Source: an uncultured Ruaniaceae bacterium (GTDB taxonomy: Bacteria; Actinomycetota; Actinomycetes; Actinomycetales; Beutenbergiaceae). Taken from it: a stretch of DNA of 8,612 nucleotides. The stretch's first letter is position 1. Each line of letters begins with the position of its first letter. Below, piece after piece: positions 1 to 6,255 of the stretch. Position numbers and translations under genes: made by a program. The notes under the pieces were generated by a model that worked only from the letters and a program-made list of their open reading frames with translations, was not told the origin of the DNA and searched no databases. Where the stretch lies: positions 1 through 8,612 of the forward strand of contig CALKWS010000036.1 in the NCBI GenBank assembly GCA_938004115.1, read 5' to 3'.

Positions 1-7
1 CGAGGAC

Positions 8-751
8 GTGACGGCGCAGGGCCCGCACGGGGACGACGACGCGCCACGATCCGCCCCGAGCGAGGAAGGGGGGACCCGGACCCCGATCTCCACCCGGTCC
101 CGCGTGCTCATCGCGGTGCTGTGCGGGGTGCTCGGGTTCGGTATCGCGATCCAGGTGCGCCAGACCCAGGACGATGAGTTCGCGGCGTTGCGCCAGGACG
201 ACCTGGTACGCCTGTTGGATGAGGTGACCCAACGCAACGACGATCTGGTGGCCGAACGGGAGCAACTGCTGCGCGACCGATCGGCCCTGCGCAGCGGATC
301 CGACGCCCAGCAACTGGCCGCCGAGTACCAACTCGTGCACGGGGTGCTGGCCGGAACCGAACCGGTGGAGGGTCCCGGAGTGGTGGTCACCGTGGAGAAC
401 GCCGGCCAGGTCAGCGCACAGACCATGGTGCACATGCTGGAGGAGTTGCGTAACGCCGGGGCGGAGGCCGTGGAGGTCTCCGGGCAACGGCTGATCGCCT
501 CCTCGGCCTTCGTCGACACCCCCGACGGGGTCCTCGTGGACGGGCAGCGGACGGATGATCCGATGGAGTGGCGCGCGATCGGTGATCCGGACACGATGGC
601 CGTGGCGCTGAACATCCCCGGAGGAGCGCTCACGGGGTTCCGTAACGCCGGTGCCGTAGTGGACCTGGAACAACGGGATCTGGTACAAATCACCGCTATC
701 CGCGAGGTGTCCGAACCGGAGTACGCGGCGCCCGCCGAGACCGAGGAGTGA
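8..751 (+). CDS. DUF881 family membrane-anchored protein
   Basis: A 247-residue protein of the DUF881 family, whose biochemical role is unknown. Residues 1-30 are a polar, Asp/Ser-rich cytoplasmic tail. Residues 33-50 form one hydrophobic segment (VLIAVLCGVLGFGIAIQV). Residues about 55-95 are charged and Leu-spaced, a likely coiled coil. The DUF881 domain follows, with the typical GPGVVVTVEN (residues 122-131), LRNAGAEAVEVSGQR (147-161) and LNIPGGAL (201-208) stretches. The layout implies an inner-membrane anchor with the domain outside the cytoplasm. The GTG start at 8 overlaps a possible upstream stop (TGA 9-11), which fits translational coupling to a preceding gene outside the window. In related genomes that gene is a small basic protein or another DUF881 gene. 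Family and topology are clear; the exact start is less certain because the preceding GAGG (2-5) sits very close. Confidence 0.85.
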   Translation: MTAQGPHGDDDAPRSAPSEEGGTRTPISTRSRVLIAVLCGVLGFGIAIQVRQTQDDEFAALRQDDLVRLLDEVTQRNDDLVAEREQLLRDRSALRSGSDAQQLAAEYQLVHGVLAGTEPVEGPGVVVTVENAGQVSAQTMVHMLEELRNAGAEAVEVSGQRLIASSAFVDTPDGVLVDGQRTDDPMEWRAIGDPDTMAVALNIPGGALTGFRNAGAVVDLEQRDLVQITAIREVSEPEYAAPAETEE

Positions 752-794
752 GGCTGCGCCGCCGACCGGAGGGTGGTTGACCTCGGTGAATACG

Positions 795-824
795 TTCCCA
801 GTCCAAGCGATTGGGGCATAGAGT
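795..824 (+). promoter_or_regulatory. Candidate promoter for odhI-ftsR
   Basis: A -10 element TAGAGT (819-824) with a weak -35 TTCCCA (795-800), 18 bp apart, lies in the gap between the DUF881 gene and odhI. It would give a leader of about 38 nt containing the strong ribosome site at 854-861. A small dyad, CCAA (803-806) and TTGG (811-814), sits in the spacer. Called by eye from the actinobacterial TAnnnT consensus. Confidence 0.35.
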
Positions 825-868
825 GGAGATGTGGCAAACCGCGCAGAACGAGCGGAGGAGGAATCGCG

Positions 869-1354
869 ATGAGCACGGGTCCTGACGGTCCGGAGTTCGT
901 GAACGGGTCGCCTCCTGCCCACACCACCGCGCATCTGAGCCGGATCGAGGCCGAGGAACGACACTACGGCCCGATCGATTCCGATGCCCGGGCCGCGGTG
1001 GAGGCGCTACCGCCGGAGTCGGCGCTGCTGATCGTGCAGCACGGCCCGAACGCAGGGGCCCGCTTCCTGCTGGACACCGAACGCGCCACCGTCGGACGGG
1101 ATACGAAGGCGGACATCTTCCTGGACGATGTGACCGTCTCGCGTAAGCATGCCGAGTTCCTCAAGGAGGGCGGGCAGTTCGTGGTGCGGGACGTGGGCAG
1201 CCTGAACGGCACCTATGTCAACCGCACCCGTGTGGACGAGGGCGTGCTGCAGGTAGGGGATGAGGTGCAGATCGGTAAGTACCGGCTGACCTTCCACCCC
1301 TCACCGAACCGGCCGGCGCAGGCCGAGTCTGGTGCGGGTGAGCCGAACACGTGA
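869..1354 (+). CDS. odhI: FHA-domain regulator of 2-oxoglutarate metabolism (OdhI/GarA)
   Basis: A 161-residue FHA protein matching OdhI/GarA in length, domain position and neighbours. In studied actinobacteria it binds and inhibits the E1 subunit of 2-oxoglutarate dehydrogenase (and glutamate enzymes). Phosphorylation of its N-terminal Thr pair by Ser/Thr kinases turns it off. The FHA domain covers about 52-143 and has the phosphothreonine-binding signature: G76-R77, S91-x-x-H94, N113-G114 and the TYVN stretch (115-118). The stretch IFLDDVTVSRKHAEF (83-97) is very close to GarA. The ATG at 869 is chosen because GGAGGAGG (854-861) ends 7 nt before it; an in-frame upstream start at 773 has no such site. 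The gene ends in a 4-bp overlap with ftsR. The N-terminal Thr pair T19-T20 is present, but the usual ETTS-type surroundings read HTTAHLSRI here. Confidence 0.9.
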   Translation: MSTGPDGPEFVNGSPPAHTTAHLSRIEAEERHYGPIDSDARAAVEALPPESALLIVQHGPNAGARFLLDTERATVGRDTKADIFLDDVTVSRKHAEFLKEGGQFVVRDVGSLNGTYVNRTRVDEGVLQVGDEVQIGKYRLTFHPSPNRPAQAESGAGEPNT

Positions 1355-2106
1355 GCGCCGACGCTGCCCGGGCGCCCGACCCCCAGGAGGAGGGCTGGCC
1401 GCCCGGTGTCTCCCGAGTGCCCACCATGTCCATCGGGGCGGCGCTGAGCATCCTGCAACGTGAGTTCCCCGCGGCCAGCGTCTCCAAGATCCGGTTCCTG
1501 GAGGACCAGGGCCTGGTATCCCCGCGCCGCACCCCGTCGGGCTACCGCACCTACAGCCAGGCGGATGTGGAGCGGCTGCGGTTCGTGCTTGCCGCCCAAC
1601 GGGACTCGTTCCTGCCGCTGAAGGTGATCCGGCAGCGGCTCGCGGAACTCGACGCCGGTGATGCGGCCGTGCCCCCGCCCGGGGCCCGGGTGGTCAGTGA
1701 GGACGGCGAGCTGGTGGTCACCCCGAGCGCCCGCCGGTACAGCCTGGAACAGTTGGCCGAGGCCAGCCGGGTGCCGATCGAGCAGATCGAGGTGCTCGTG
1801 GACGCCGGTGTGCTGGTGCCGGACGCCGGGGGGAAGTTCCCCGGCGCGTTGCTGCCGGTGGCTGCGCTCGCGGCCGAACTGGCATCGCACGGCATCGACG
1901 CCCGGCATCTGCGGGCCATCCGTACCGCTGCGGACCGCCAGGTGGACCTGATCGAACAGGTGGTCGCGCCGGTCGCCTCGGTGCGCAGCGGCCCCTCGTC
2001 GCTCGGTGCCCGGGCGAAGGCCCAGACCATGGCGGCCGACCTGGCCGGCACCCTGAGCGAACTGCACACCGCGCTGCTGCGCGCTGGTGCCGATCGTCTG
2101 GCCTGA
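1351..2106 (+). CDS. ftsR: MerR-family regulator FtsR (Rv1828 type)
   Basis: A 251-residue MerR-family DNA-binding regulator. Its ortholog in Corynebacterium glutamicum, FtsR, activates ftsZ, and the mycobacterial counterpart is Rv1828. The winged-helix domain covers about 26-102: MSIGAALSILQREFP (26-40), KIRFLEDQGLV (46-56), the PRRTPSGYRTYS wing (58-69), then RLRFVLAAQRDSFLPLKVIRQRL (75-97), all strongly characteristic. A Pro-rich linker (107-112) leads to a C-terminal region (about 128-250) with YSLEQLAEAS (130-139). It has no Cys or other metal ligands typical of metal-sensing MerR proteins, so an effector is not apparent. Translation starts at GTG 1351 inside the last codons of odhI (GTGA overlap), so the two are co-transcribed and probably translationally coupled. 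Identification rests on sequence and on the odhI-ftsR-DUF151-merR order. Confidence 0.88.
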   Translation: MSADAARAPDPQEEGWPPGVSRVPTMSIGAALSILQREFPAASVSKIRFLEDQGLVSPRRTPSGYRTYSQADVERLRFVLAAQRDSFLPLKVIRQRLAELDAGDAAVPPPGARVVSEDGELVVTPSARRYSLEQLAEASRVPIEQIEVLVDAGVLVPDAGGKFPGALLPVAALAAELASHGIDARHLRAIRTAADRQVDLIEQVVAPVASVRSGPSSLGARAKAQTMAADLAGTLSELHTALLRAGADRLA

Positions 2107-2138
2107 TCGGCCGGCCGGCGCACGCACGCACTCCCGTC

Positions 2139-2157
2139 CCGGTGCATACCGCACCGG
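2139..2157. terminator. Hairpin after ftsR (CCGGTGC / GCACCGG)
   Basis: A perfect 7-bp stem, CCGGTGC (2139-2145) and GCACCGG (2151-2157), with loop ATACC, lies 33 nt after the ftsR stop. There is no U-tract, so it is either an actinobacterial-type terminator or a protein-binding dyad. The same arm sequences recur near 6028 and 6962. Confidence 0.35.
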
Positions 2158-2199
2158 CAGCGGCCGGCGAAAGACTGTGCAAGGCCCCCCTTCCCGGCG

Positions 2200-2205
2200 T
2201 ACTTT
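2200..2205 (+). promoter_or_regulatory. -10 element for the DUF151 gene, probably leaderless
   Basis: TACTTT fits the TAnnnT -10 consensus and ends 6 nt before the GTG at 2212, so transcription would begin at or next to the start codon. No good -35 is visible; GTGCAA at 2177-2182 is a weak candidate. Confidence 0.4.
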
Positions 2206-2211
2206 GGAAGG

Positions 2212-2748
2212 GTGCGCAAGATGGCTGTGACTGGAGTGCGGGTGCGGATGCAAGCGCCCGAACAAGACGTGCTCGTGCTACTGGGTGAAGCCGATGGTGA
2301 ACGCTCGCTGCCGATCGTGATCGGCCCCCACGAGGGTGTGGCGATCGCGACCGCGCACGCCGGGATGACCCCGCCCCGGCCCGGCCCCCATGACCTGCTG
2401 CTCAGCGCGCTGGCAGCGTGCGACGTGACCCTGCAACGGGTGGGCATCGTGGAGCTGCGGGGCGGGACGTTCATCGCCGAACTGGTGTTGTCCAACGACG
2501 CACGGGTGGACTCGCGCGCCTCCGATGCGATCGCCCTGGCCCTGCGGGCGGAGGTGGACGTGTGGTGCGCCGAGGAGGTGCTGGACGAAGCCGGGGTGAT
2601 CCTGCAGACCGATGAGGACGGCAGCATGCGGGTACACCTGAGCGAACCGGTCAGCACCGATGACGCGGAGACCGAGGTGGCCAATTTCCGTGAGTTCCTG
2701 GACTCGGTGGCCGCCGAGGACTTCGCCGACCCGCACGACGAGCCATGA
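2212..2748 (+). CDS. DUF151 / 'bifunctional nuclease' family protein
   Basis: A 178-residue DUF151 (BFN) protein, ortholog of mycobacterial Rv1829 by sequence and position. Family members are annotated as bifunctional nucleases after a plant homolog; the bacterial role is not settled. Recognisable parts are the N-terminal VTGVRVRM strand (6-13), RSLPIVIGPHEGVAIA (31-46), PPRPGPHDLL (54-63), and the hallmark SRASDAIALALR (101-112). The tail has the NFREFLDSVAAEDF stretch (158-171) also typical of actinobacterial members. Two starts compete. GTG 2212 gives an N-terminus that matches related proteins as I remember them and lies at the predicted transcription start. ATG 2221 is preceded by GGAAGGG (2206-2212) at 8 nt. 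I keep 2212 and regard 2221 as a real alternative (175 residues). Confidence 0.88.
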   Translation: MRKMAVTGVRVRMQAPEQDVLVLLGEADGERSLPIVIGPHEGVAIATAHAGMTPPRPGPHDLLLSALAACDVTLQRVGIVELRGGTFIAELVLSNDARVDSRASDAIALALRAEVDVWCAEEVLDEAGVILQTDEDGSMRVHLSEPVSTDDAETEVANFREFLDSVAAEDFADPHDEP

Positions 2749-2780
2749 CCGGGCAACGTCGCTCGCCGGAACGGGGGATG

Positions 2781-2803
2781 GATCCGGAGGAATCACCCGG
2801 ATC
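2781..2803. terminator. Hairpin after the DUF151 gene
   Basis: GATCCGG (2781-2787) and CCGGATC (2797-2803) form a perfect 7-bp stem with a 9-nt loop, 32 nt after the DUF151 stop. There is no T-run, so termination is only a guess. Confidence 0.3.
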
Positions 2804-2859
2804 GGCGGGCGTCACGGTACCGAGCCAAGCAGGTGCGGACTTAGGCGTCGGGACCCCGA

Positions 2860-2882
2860 ACCCTTGAGTTCCAGTTGAGGGT
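2860..2882. promoter_or_regulatory. Candidate MerR operator: dyad with two TTGAG repeats
   Basis: The 23-bp element begins ACCCT and ends AGGGT, with partly symmetric inner bases. It also contains TTGAG twice (2864-2868 and 2875-2879), 11 bp apart, about one helical turn. It sits 46 bp upstream of the -35 of the second merR gene, in the long gap 2749-3037. Such symmetric elements near merR genes are commonly operators; binding by FtsR or by the downstream regulator is an inference. Confidence 0.4.
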
Positions 2883-2928
2883 CAGACACGCCGATGCGAC
2901 ACGCCGGAATGGCGAACGGCGCATGTCG

Positions 2929-2957
2929 TTGACCTGGGTGCGTGCGCGCAATAGCGT
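2929..2957 (+). promoter_or_regulatory. Promoter of the second merR gene
   Basis: TTGACC (2929-2934), a 17-bp spacer, then TAGCGT (2952-2957). This is the best housekeeping-type promoter in the window, with both hexamers and ideal spacing. The predicted start near 2964 leaves a leader of about 75 nt. A second -10-like TAGGAT lies at 3007-3012 and could drive a short-leader transcript. Confidence 0.6.
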
Positions 2958-3037
2958 TCATGACTAGATGCGGCCCGACGTAGTAGCACGCAACCGGGCG
3001 GCAGCGTAGGATAACCGTGACGAACAGAGGACGGAAG

Positions 3038-3625
3038 ATGGGTGCCAGCGGCATGGATGCACAGGCGGGAGCCGCCGATCACACCCTGCAACGCGCGCAG
3101 GGGATGTTGTTCGGGGACACCCTCCCGGACCTGGACACGGCCACCGGGTACCGCGGTCCGACCGCGTGCCGCGCCGCAGGGATCACCTACCGGCAACTGG
3201 ACTACTGGGCGCGAACCGGGCTGGTGGAGCCGAGCATCCGCCCGGCCACCGGGTCCGGCACCCAGCGGCTGTACAGTTTCCGCGACATCCTGGTACTCAA
3301 GGTGGTCAAGCGGCTGCTGGACACCGGTGTCTCGCTGCAGCAGATCCGATCCGCGGTGAACCACCTCCATGAACGCGGCGTGGATGACCTGGCCCAGATC
3401 ACCCTGATGAGCGACGGGGCCTCGGTCTACGAGTGCACCTCCGCCGACGAGGTCTTCGACCTGGTCCAGGGCGGACAGGGTGTGTTCGGCATCGCCGTCG
3501 GCCGGGTGTGGCGCGAGGTAGAAGGAAGCCTCGCGGAGTTCCCCACCGAACGTGCGGGGGAGGGGCCGGCGGCCGACGCCGGAGACGAACTCGCCCGGCG
3601 CCGGGCGGCCCGGAAGACCGGCTGA
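3038..3625 (+). CDS. MerR-family regulator (Rv1830/ResR type)
   Basis: A 195-residue MerR-family regulator, the conserved second merR of this block. Its mycobacterial counterpart Rv1830 has been called ResR and linked to growth and antibiotic recovery; that role is not shown here. The winged-helix part has ACRAAGITYRQLDYWARTGLV (43-63, Ala/Gly-rich helix-turn-helix), a wing with GSGTQRLYSF (72-81), and DILVLKVVKRLLDTGVSLQQI (83-103). The downstream part ITLMSDGASVYEC (121-133) and GGQGVFGIAVGRV (145-157) is the signature of this subgroup. The tail (about 170-195) is Ala/Arg/Glu-rich. ATG 3038 is preferred because AGAGG (3026-3030) lies 7 nt upstream. An in-frame GTG at 3017, 4 nt after a TAGGAT box, is a possible longer start (202 residues). 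A monocistronic transcript is likely. Confidence 0.87.
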   Translation: MGASGMDAQAGAADHTLQRAQGMLFGDTLPDLDTATGYRGPTACRAAGITYRQLDYWARTGLVEPSIRPATGSGTQRLYSFRDILVLKVVKRLLDTGVSLQQIRSAVNHLHERGVDDLAQITLMSDGASVYECTSADEVFDLVQGGQGVFGIAVGRVWREVEGSLAEFPTERAGEGPAADAGDELARRRAARKTG

Positions 3626-3667
3626 CATCCGGCTGCTCGGGCCGGAGCGGCAGGGCCGCGGTGCTGC

Positions 3668-3703
3668 GCGGGCAGCCTGCCACGCGGGCAGCCGGTTGCC
3701 CGC
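3668..3703. repeat. Direct repeat and hairpin upstream of the yciO-type gene
   Basis: GCGGGCAGCC occurs twice (3668-3677 and 3684-3693). TGCCCGC (3697-3703) can pair perfectly with the GCGGGCA of either copy, giving a 7-bp stem with a 6-nt loop or a longer-range alternative. It follows the merR stop by 42 nt and ends 5 bp before the yciO -10. It may be a merR terminator (no U-tract) or an operator. Confidence 0.35.
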
Positions 3704-3708
3704 CCCGA

Positions 3709-3714
3709 TACGCT
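3709..3714 (+). promoter_or_regulatory. -10 element for the yciO-type gene, probably leaderless
   Basis: TACGCT ends 5 nt before ATG 3720. No Shine-Dalgarno sequence can fit between them (GAAG at 3715-3718 is 1 nt from the start), so the transcript probably begins at or beside the AUG. Confidence 0.4.
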
Positions 3715-3719
3715 GAAGT

Positions 3720-4340
3720 ATGGCGCGATACTTCGATCTGCACCCGGTCAACCCGCAACTACGTTCCATCCGCCAGGTGGTCCAGATCCTGCGCGATGGC
3801 GGACTGATCGCTTATCCCACCGACTCCGGCTACGCCCTCGGCGCCGCACTGGGCAACCAGGACGCCAAGGACCGCATCGTCGCCCTGCGTCGCCTGGACC
3901 ACCGGCACAACTTCACCTTGGTGTGCCGCAACTTCGCCCAACTCGGCCAGTTCGTCCACGTCCGCAACGCCGTCTTCCGCGCGATCAACGCCAACACACC
4001 CGGGCCCTACACCTTCATCCTGCCGGCCACGAAGGAGGTGCCCCGGCGGCTGCTGCAGCCCAAGCGCAAGACCGTCGGCGTGCGCATCCCCGATCACACC
4101 GTGGTGCAGGTGCTGCTGGAGGAACTCGGGGAGCCCATCCTCTCCTCCACGCTGCTGCTGCCGGGGGAGAGTGAGCCGCTCACCGAGGGCTGGCAGATCA
4201 AGGAGGAACTGGACCACGCCCTGGATGCGATCCTCGATGCGGGGGAGACCGTGCGTGAACCCACCACGGTGGTGGACCTGTCGGAGGGGTACGCCGAGAT
4301 CCTGCGCGAGGGCGCCGGCGATACCGCACCGTTCGAGTAA
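3720..4340 (+). CDS. YciO-type threonylcarbamoyl-AMP synthase family protein
   Basis: A 206-residue protein of the Sua5/YrdC/YciO family. TsaC/Sua5 enzymes make threonylcarbamoyl-AMP from threonine, bicarbonate and ATP for the t6A37 modification of tRNA. YciO members share the fold but their physiological role is uncertain. YciO-type features are HPVNPQLRSIRQVV (8-21), GGLIAYPTDSGYALG (27-41), LRRLDHRHNFTLVC (56-69), TPGPYTFILPATKEVPRRL (93-111), PKRKTVGVRIP (114-124, the basic nucleotide-binding motif), EPILSSTLLLPG (138-149) and PTTVVDLSEGYAEILREGAGD (181-201). The C-terminal Sua5 domain of long family members is absent, as expected at this length. Databases often label it 'L-threonylcarbamoyladenylate synthase'. 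The start at 3720 is supported by the -10 element just upstream. Confidence 0.85.
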   Translation: MARYFDLHPVNPQLRSIRQVVQILRDGGLIAYPTDSGYALGAALGNQDAKDRIVALRRLDHRHNFTLVCRNFAQLGQFVHVRNAVFRAINANTPGPYTFILPATKEVPRRLLQPKRKTVGVRIPDHTVVQVLLEELGEPILSSTLLLPGESEPLTEGWQIKEELDHALDAILDAGETVREPTTVVDLSEGYAEILREGAGDTAPFE

Positions 4341-4396
4341 GCGCCCAGGATGCCGCCCCGCCACGGCCGCTGCCCAGGTGGGGCCGCGGACTCTCA

Positions 4397-4402
4397 TAGG
4401 GT
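4397..4402 (+). promoter_or_regulatory. -10 element for the GH20 gene
   Basis: TAGGGT lies 26 nt upstream of ATG 4429. The predicted start near 4409 leaves a 20-nt leader holding GAAAGG (4417-4422). No convincing -35 is present at 16-18 bp. Confidence 0.4.
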
Positions 4403-4428
4403 GTGGCGACAGCGAAGAAAGGTTGTGC

Positions 4429-6015
4429 ATGTCCGTCCCATCCGCACTCGTCCCGCAACCGGTTGAGGTCATCCCCGCGCCGGGTTCGTTCACCCTCCCC
4501 ACGGACGCGGCCGTCTCCGGCCCGCCGGCGTGGACCGCCGTCGTGCGCCGGTTACTCGGCCCGGGCACCGGGTTGACCCTTCCGGACCGTCCCGACGGCG
4601 CGATCGCCGTGCGCCAGGACCAGACGATCCCGCCCGAGGGATACCGGCTGCGCGTGCGGGGGGAGGGGATCGAGATCTCGGCGGCCGACGAGCGCGGGGT
4701 GAACTGGGCGGTGCAGACGCTGCGACAACTCCTCCCGGCAGGGGTGTTCCGGCCGGCGCCCACCACCGATCACTGGCAGGTCCCGGCCATCGACATCACC
4801 GACGCGCCGAGGTTCGGATGGCGGGGCGTGATGCTCGACGTCGCCCGGCACTTCATGCCGCTGGCCGACCTGTACGGCCTGATCGACCTGCTCGCGATGC
4901 ACAAGTACAACACCCTGCACCTGCACCTCAGCGACGACCAGGGGTGGCGGATGGAGTCGAGGACCCATCCGCGGTTGCACCAGGTGGGCAGCACCCGGCA
5001 CCAGACGCGGCGACCCGGTGAGGACGGTGATGGCACACCACATGGCGGGTACTACACCCAGGACCAGTTGCGTTCGTTGGTGGCCTACGCCCGCCAGCGG
5101 GGCATCGACGTCGTGCCGGAGCTGGACTTTCCCGGGCACGTCCGCGCCGTGCTGGCGGCCTACCCCGAACTCGGCAACGATCCCGGAGCCGAGCACCAGC
5201 CGGCCGACGAGTTCGGCATCTTCGACGAGGTGCTGAACCTGTCCGATGAGTCGGTCGACTTCGCCTTCTCGGTGTTCGGTGAGTTGCTGGAGATCTTCCC
5301 CTCCGCCTATATCCACGGCGGGGGAGACGAGTGCCCGCGGACCGAATGGCTCGCCAGCCCCACGGCCGATGAACTCGCCAGGCAGCGCGGGTTGCCGGAC
5401 GCCACCCACTTGCAGCGGTGGTTCACCGAGAGGCTGCGCGACTGGCTCACCGAGCGCGGGCGCACCCTGGTGGGCTGGGATGAGATCAACACCGAGGGTC
5501 ACCTGGCGGGAGCCGTCACGATGGCATGGCGGGATCAGGACTACGGGGTGAAGGCCGCCCAGGCCGGGGGAGCGGTGGTGATGGCACCCTGCTCCCACCT
5601 GTACTTCGATTACTACGCCAGCGCCGATGACCGTGAGCCGTACAGCATCGGCGGACACACGCCGATCGAGAAGGTCTACGGCTACGACCCGCTCGACGGC
5701 GTACCGGAAGCGGCCCGGGAGCGGATCCTGGGTACCCAGGCACAGGTATGGACGGAGTACATGCCCACCATGTCGCGGGTGCAGTACCAGCTCTTCCCGC
5801 GGGCCTGCGCCCACGCCGAGGTGGCCTGGTCCCAGCCGCAGGGACGGACCTGGGGGGCCTTCCGCCCGCGCCTGGAGGCCCACCTGGAACGGTTGGCGGC
5901 CCTGGGGGTCAACTACCGCCCCTTGGAGGGCCCGCATCCTTGGCAGCAGGGTGGGACCGGGGCGTTCCAGCGGCCCGCCGCTCACCGGCAGGGAGACGGG
6001 GCCGCGACGGCCTAG
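4429..6015 (+). CDS. Beta-N-acetylhexosaminidase, GH20, cytosolic
   Basis: A 528-residue glycoside hydrolase of family 20, which removes terminal GlcNAc/GalNAc from chito-oligosaccharides or other glycans by substrate-assisted catalysis. Residues 1-125 form the N-terminal GH20b-type domain, with EGYRLRVRGEGIEI (70-83) and GVNWAVQTLRQLL (90-102). The TIM barrel starts at RFGWRGVMLDVARHFMP (128-144, R140 in the usual substrate-binding position). It continues with NTLHLHLSDDQGWR (161-174) and VVPELDFPGH (228-237). The catalytic pair D300-E301 lies in HGGGDE (296-301). Later active-site candidates are W350, Y392/D394 and W441-x-E443. No signal peptide or membrane segment is seen, so the substrate would be imported oligosaccharide or cytosolic glycan. 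The ATG at 4429 is preferred over an open upstream extension because GAAAGG precedes it by 6 nt and homology begins soon after. The Gln/His-rich tail (505-528) is not part of the fold. It appears monocistronic. Confidence 0.9.
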   Translation: MSVPSALVPQPVEVIPAPGSFTLPTDAAVSGPPAWTAVVRRLLGPGTGLTLPDRPDGAIAVRQDQTIPPEGYRLRVRGEGIEISAADERGVNWAVQTLRQLLPAGVFRPAPTTDHWQVPAIDITDAPRFGWRGVMLDVARHFMPLADLYGLIDLLAMHKYNTLHLHLSDDQGWRMESRTHPRLHQVGSTRHQTRRPGEDGDGTPHGGYYTQDQLRSLVAYARQRGIDVVPELDFPGHVRAVLAAYPELGNDPGAEHQPADEFGIFDEVLNLSDESVDFAFSVFGELLEIFPSAYIHGGGDECPRTEWLASPTADELARQRGLPDATHLQRWFTERLRDWLTERGRTLVGWDEINTEGHLAGAVTMAWRDQDYGVKAAQAGGAVVMAPCSHLYFDYYASADDREPYSIGGHTPIEKVYGYDPLDGVPEAARERILGTQAQVWTEYMPTMSRVQYQLFPRACAHAEVAWSQPQGRTWGAFRPRLEAHLERLAALGVNYRPLEGPHPWQQGGTGAFQRPAAHRQGDGAATA

Positions 6016-6024
6016 CGCCGCTAT

Positions 6025-6045
6025 CGGCCCGGTGCACCGGGGCCG
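6025..6045. terminator. Palindrome/hairpin after the GH20 gene
   Basis: CCCGGTGCACCGGG (6028-6041) is a perfect 14-bp palindrome starting 12 nt after the GH20 stop. CGG (6025-6027) and CCG (6043-6045) extend the stem with one bulged G. It could terminate GH20 transcription (no U-tract) or serve as a dyad operator for the next gene. Confidence 0.35.
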
Positions 6046-6072
6046 GTCGGCACGCGGCGCCGGCGGGGCGAT

Positions 6073-6078
6073 TAGGCT
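6073..6078 (+). promoter_or_regulatory. -10 element for the Cys-rich small gene
   Basis: TAGGCT, with a predicted transcription start near 6085 and a 27-nt leader that contains AGGAGG (6097-6102). There is no clear -35. Confidence 0.4.
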
Positions 6079-6111
6079 GGTGCCAGGACCATCGACAGGA
6101 GGCCAGACCGT

Positions 6112-6231
6112 ATGTGCAAGCCCGTATCGTGCCCGCGTTGCTCCAAGACCACCTGGGAGGGCTGCGGCGAGCACGTGGACCAGGTCCGCGCCCAGGTCAG
6201 CGACGACGACTGGTGCCTCTGCCCCCGCTGA
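6112..6231 (+). CDS. Small Cys-rich protein, 39 residues
   Basis: A 39-residue protein starting at ATG 6112, 9 nt after a perfect AGGAGG (6097-6102), and ending at TGA 6229-6231. It has six Cys: C2, C7-x-x-C10, C18 and C35-x-C37, plus H21. The core reads SCPRCSKTTWEGCGEHVDQV (6-25). From memory, small proteins with this layout (CxTCxKxTWxGCGxHVDxV, then a C-terminal CxC) are widespread in actinobacteria and mostly unnamed. The CxxC/CxC pattern suggests a zinc-ribbon-like or other metal- or thiol-binding miniprotein; no function is known to me. The gap to the DUF4287 gene is 24 nt, so they probably share a transcript from the TAGGCT promoter. It is short enough to be missed by length-filtered gene calling. 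Confidence 0.8.
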   Translation: MCKPVSCPRCSKTTWEGCGEHVDQVRAQVSDDDWCLCPR

Positions 6232-6255
6232 GCCCGGGGGAGAGGTGCGACTCTG

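Noticed and set aside
773..868. Upstream in-frame extension of odhI from GTG 773
   Set aside because: It contains the likely promoter and the GGAGGAGG ribosome site, has no similarity to OdhI proteins, and would exceed the usual length of about 160 residues.
1213..2756. Long minus-strand open frames (350 and 401 codons) opposite odhI, ftsR and the DUF151 gene
   Set aside because: They overlap well-recognised plus-strand genes and have low-complexity Arg/Ser/Pro composition typical of antisense shadows.
4171..4428. Upstream in-frame extension of the GH20 gene
   Set aside because: It overlaps the end of the yciO-type gene in another frame and precedes the clear -10 and ribosome site of ATG 4429.
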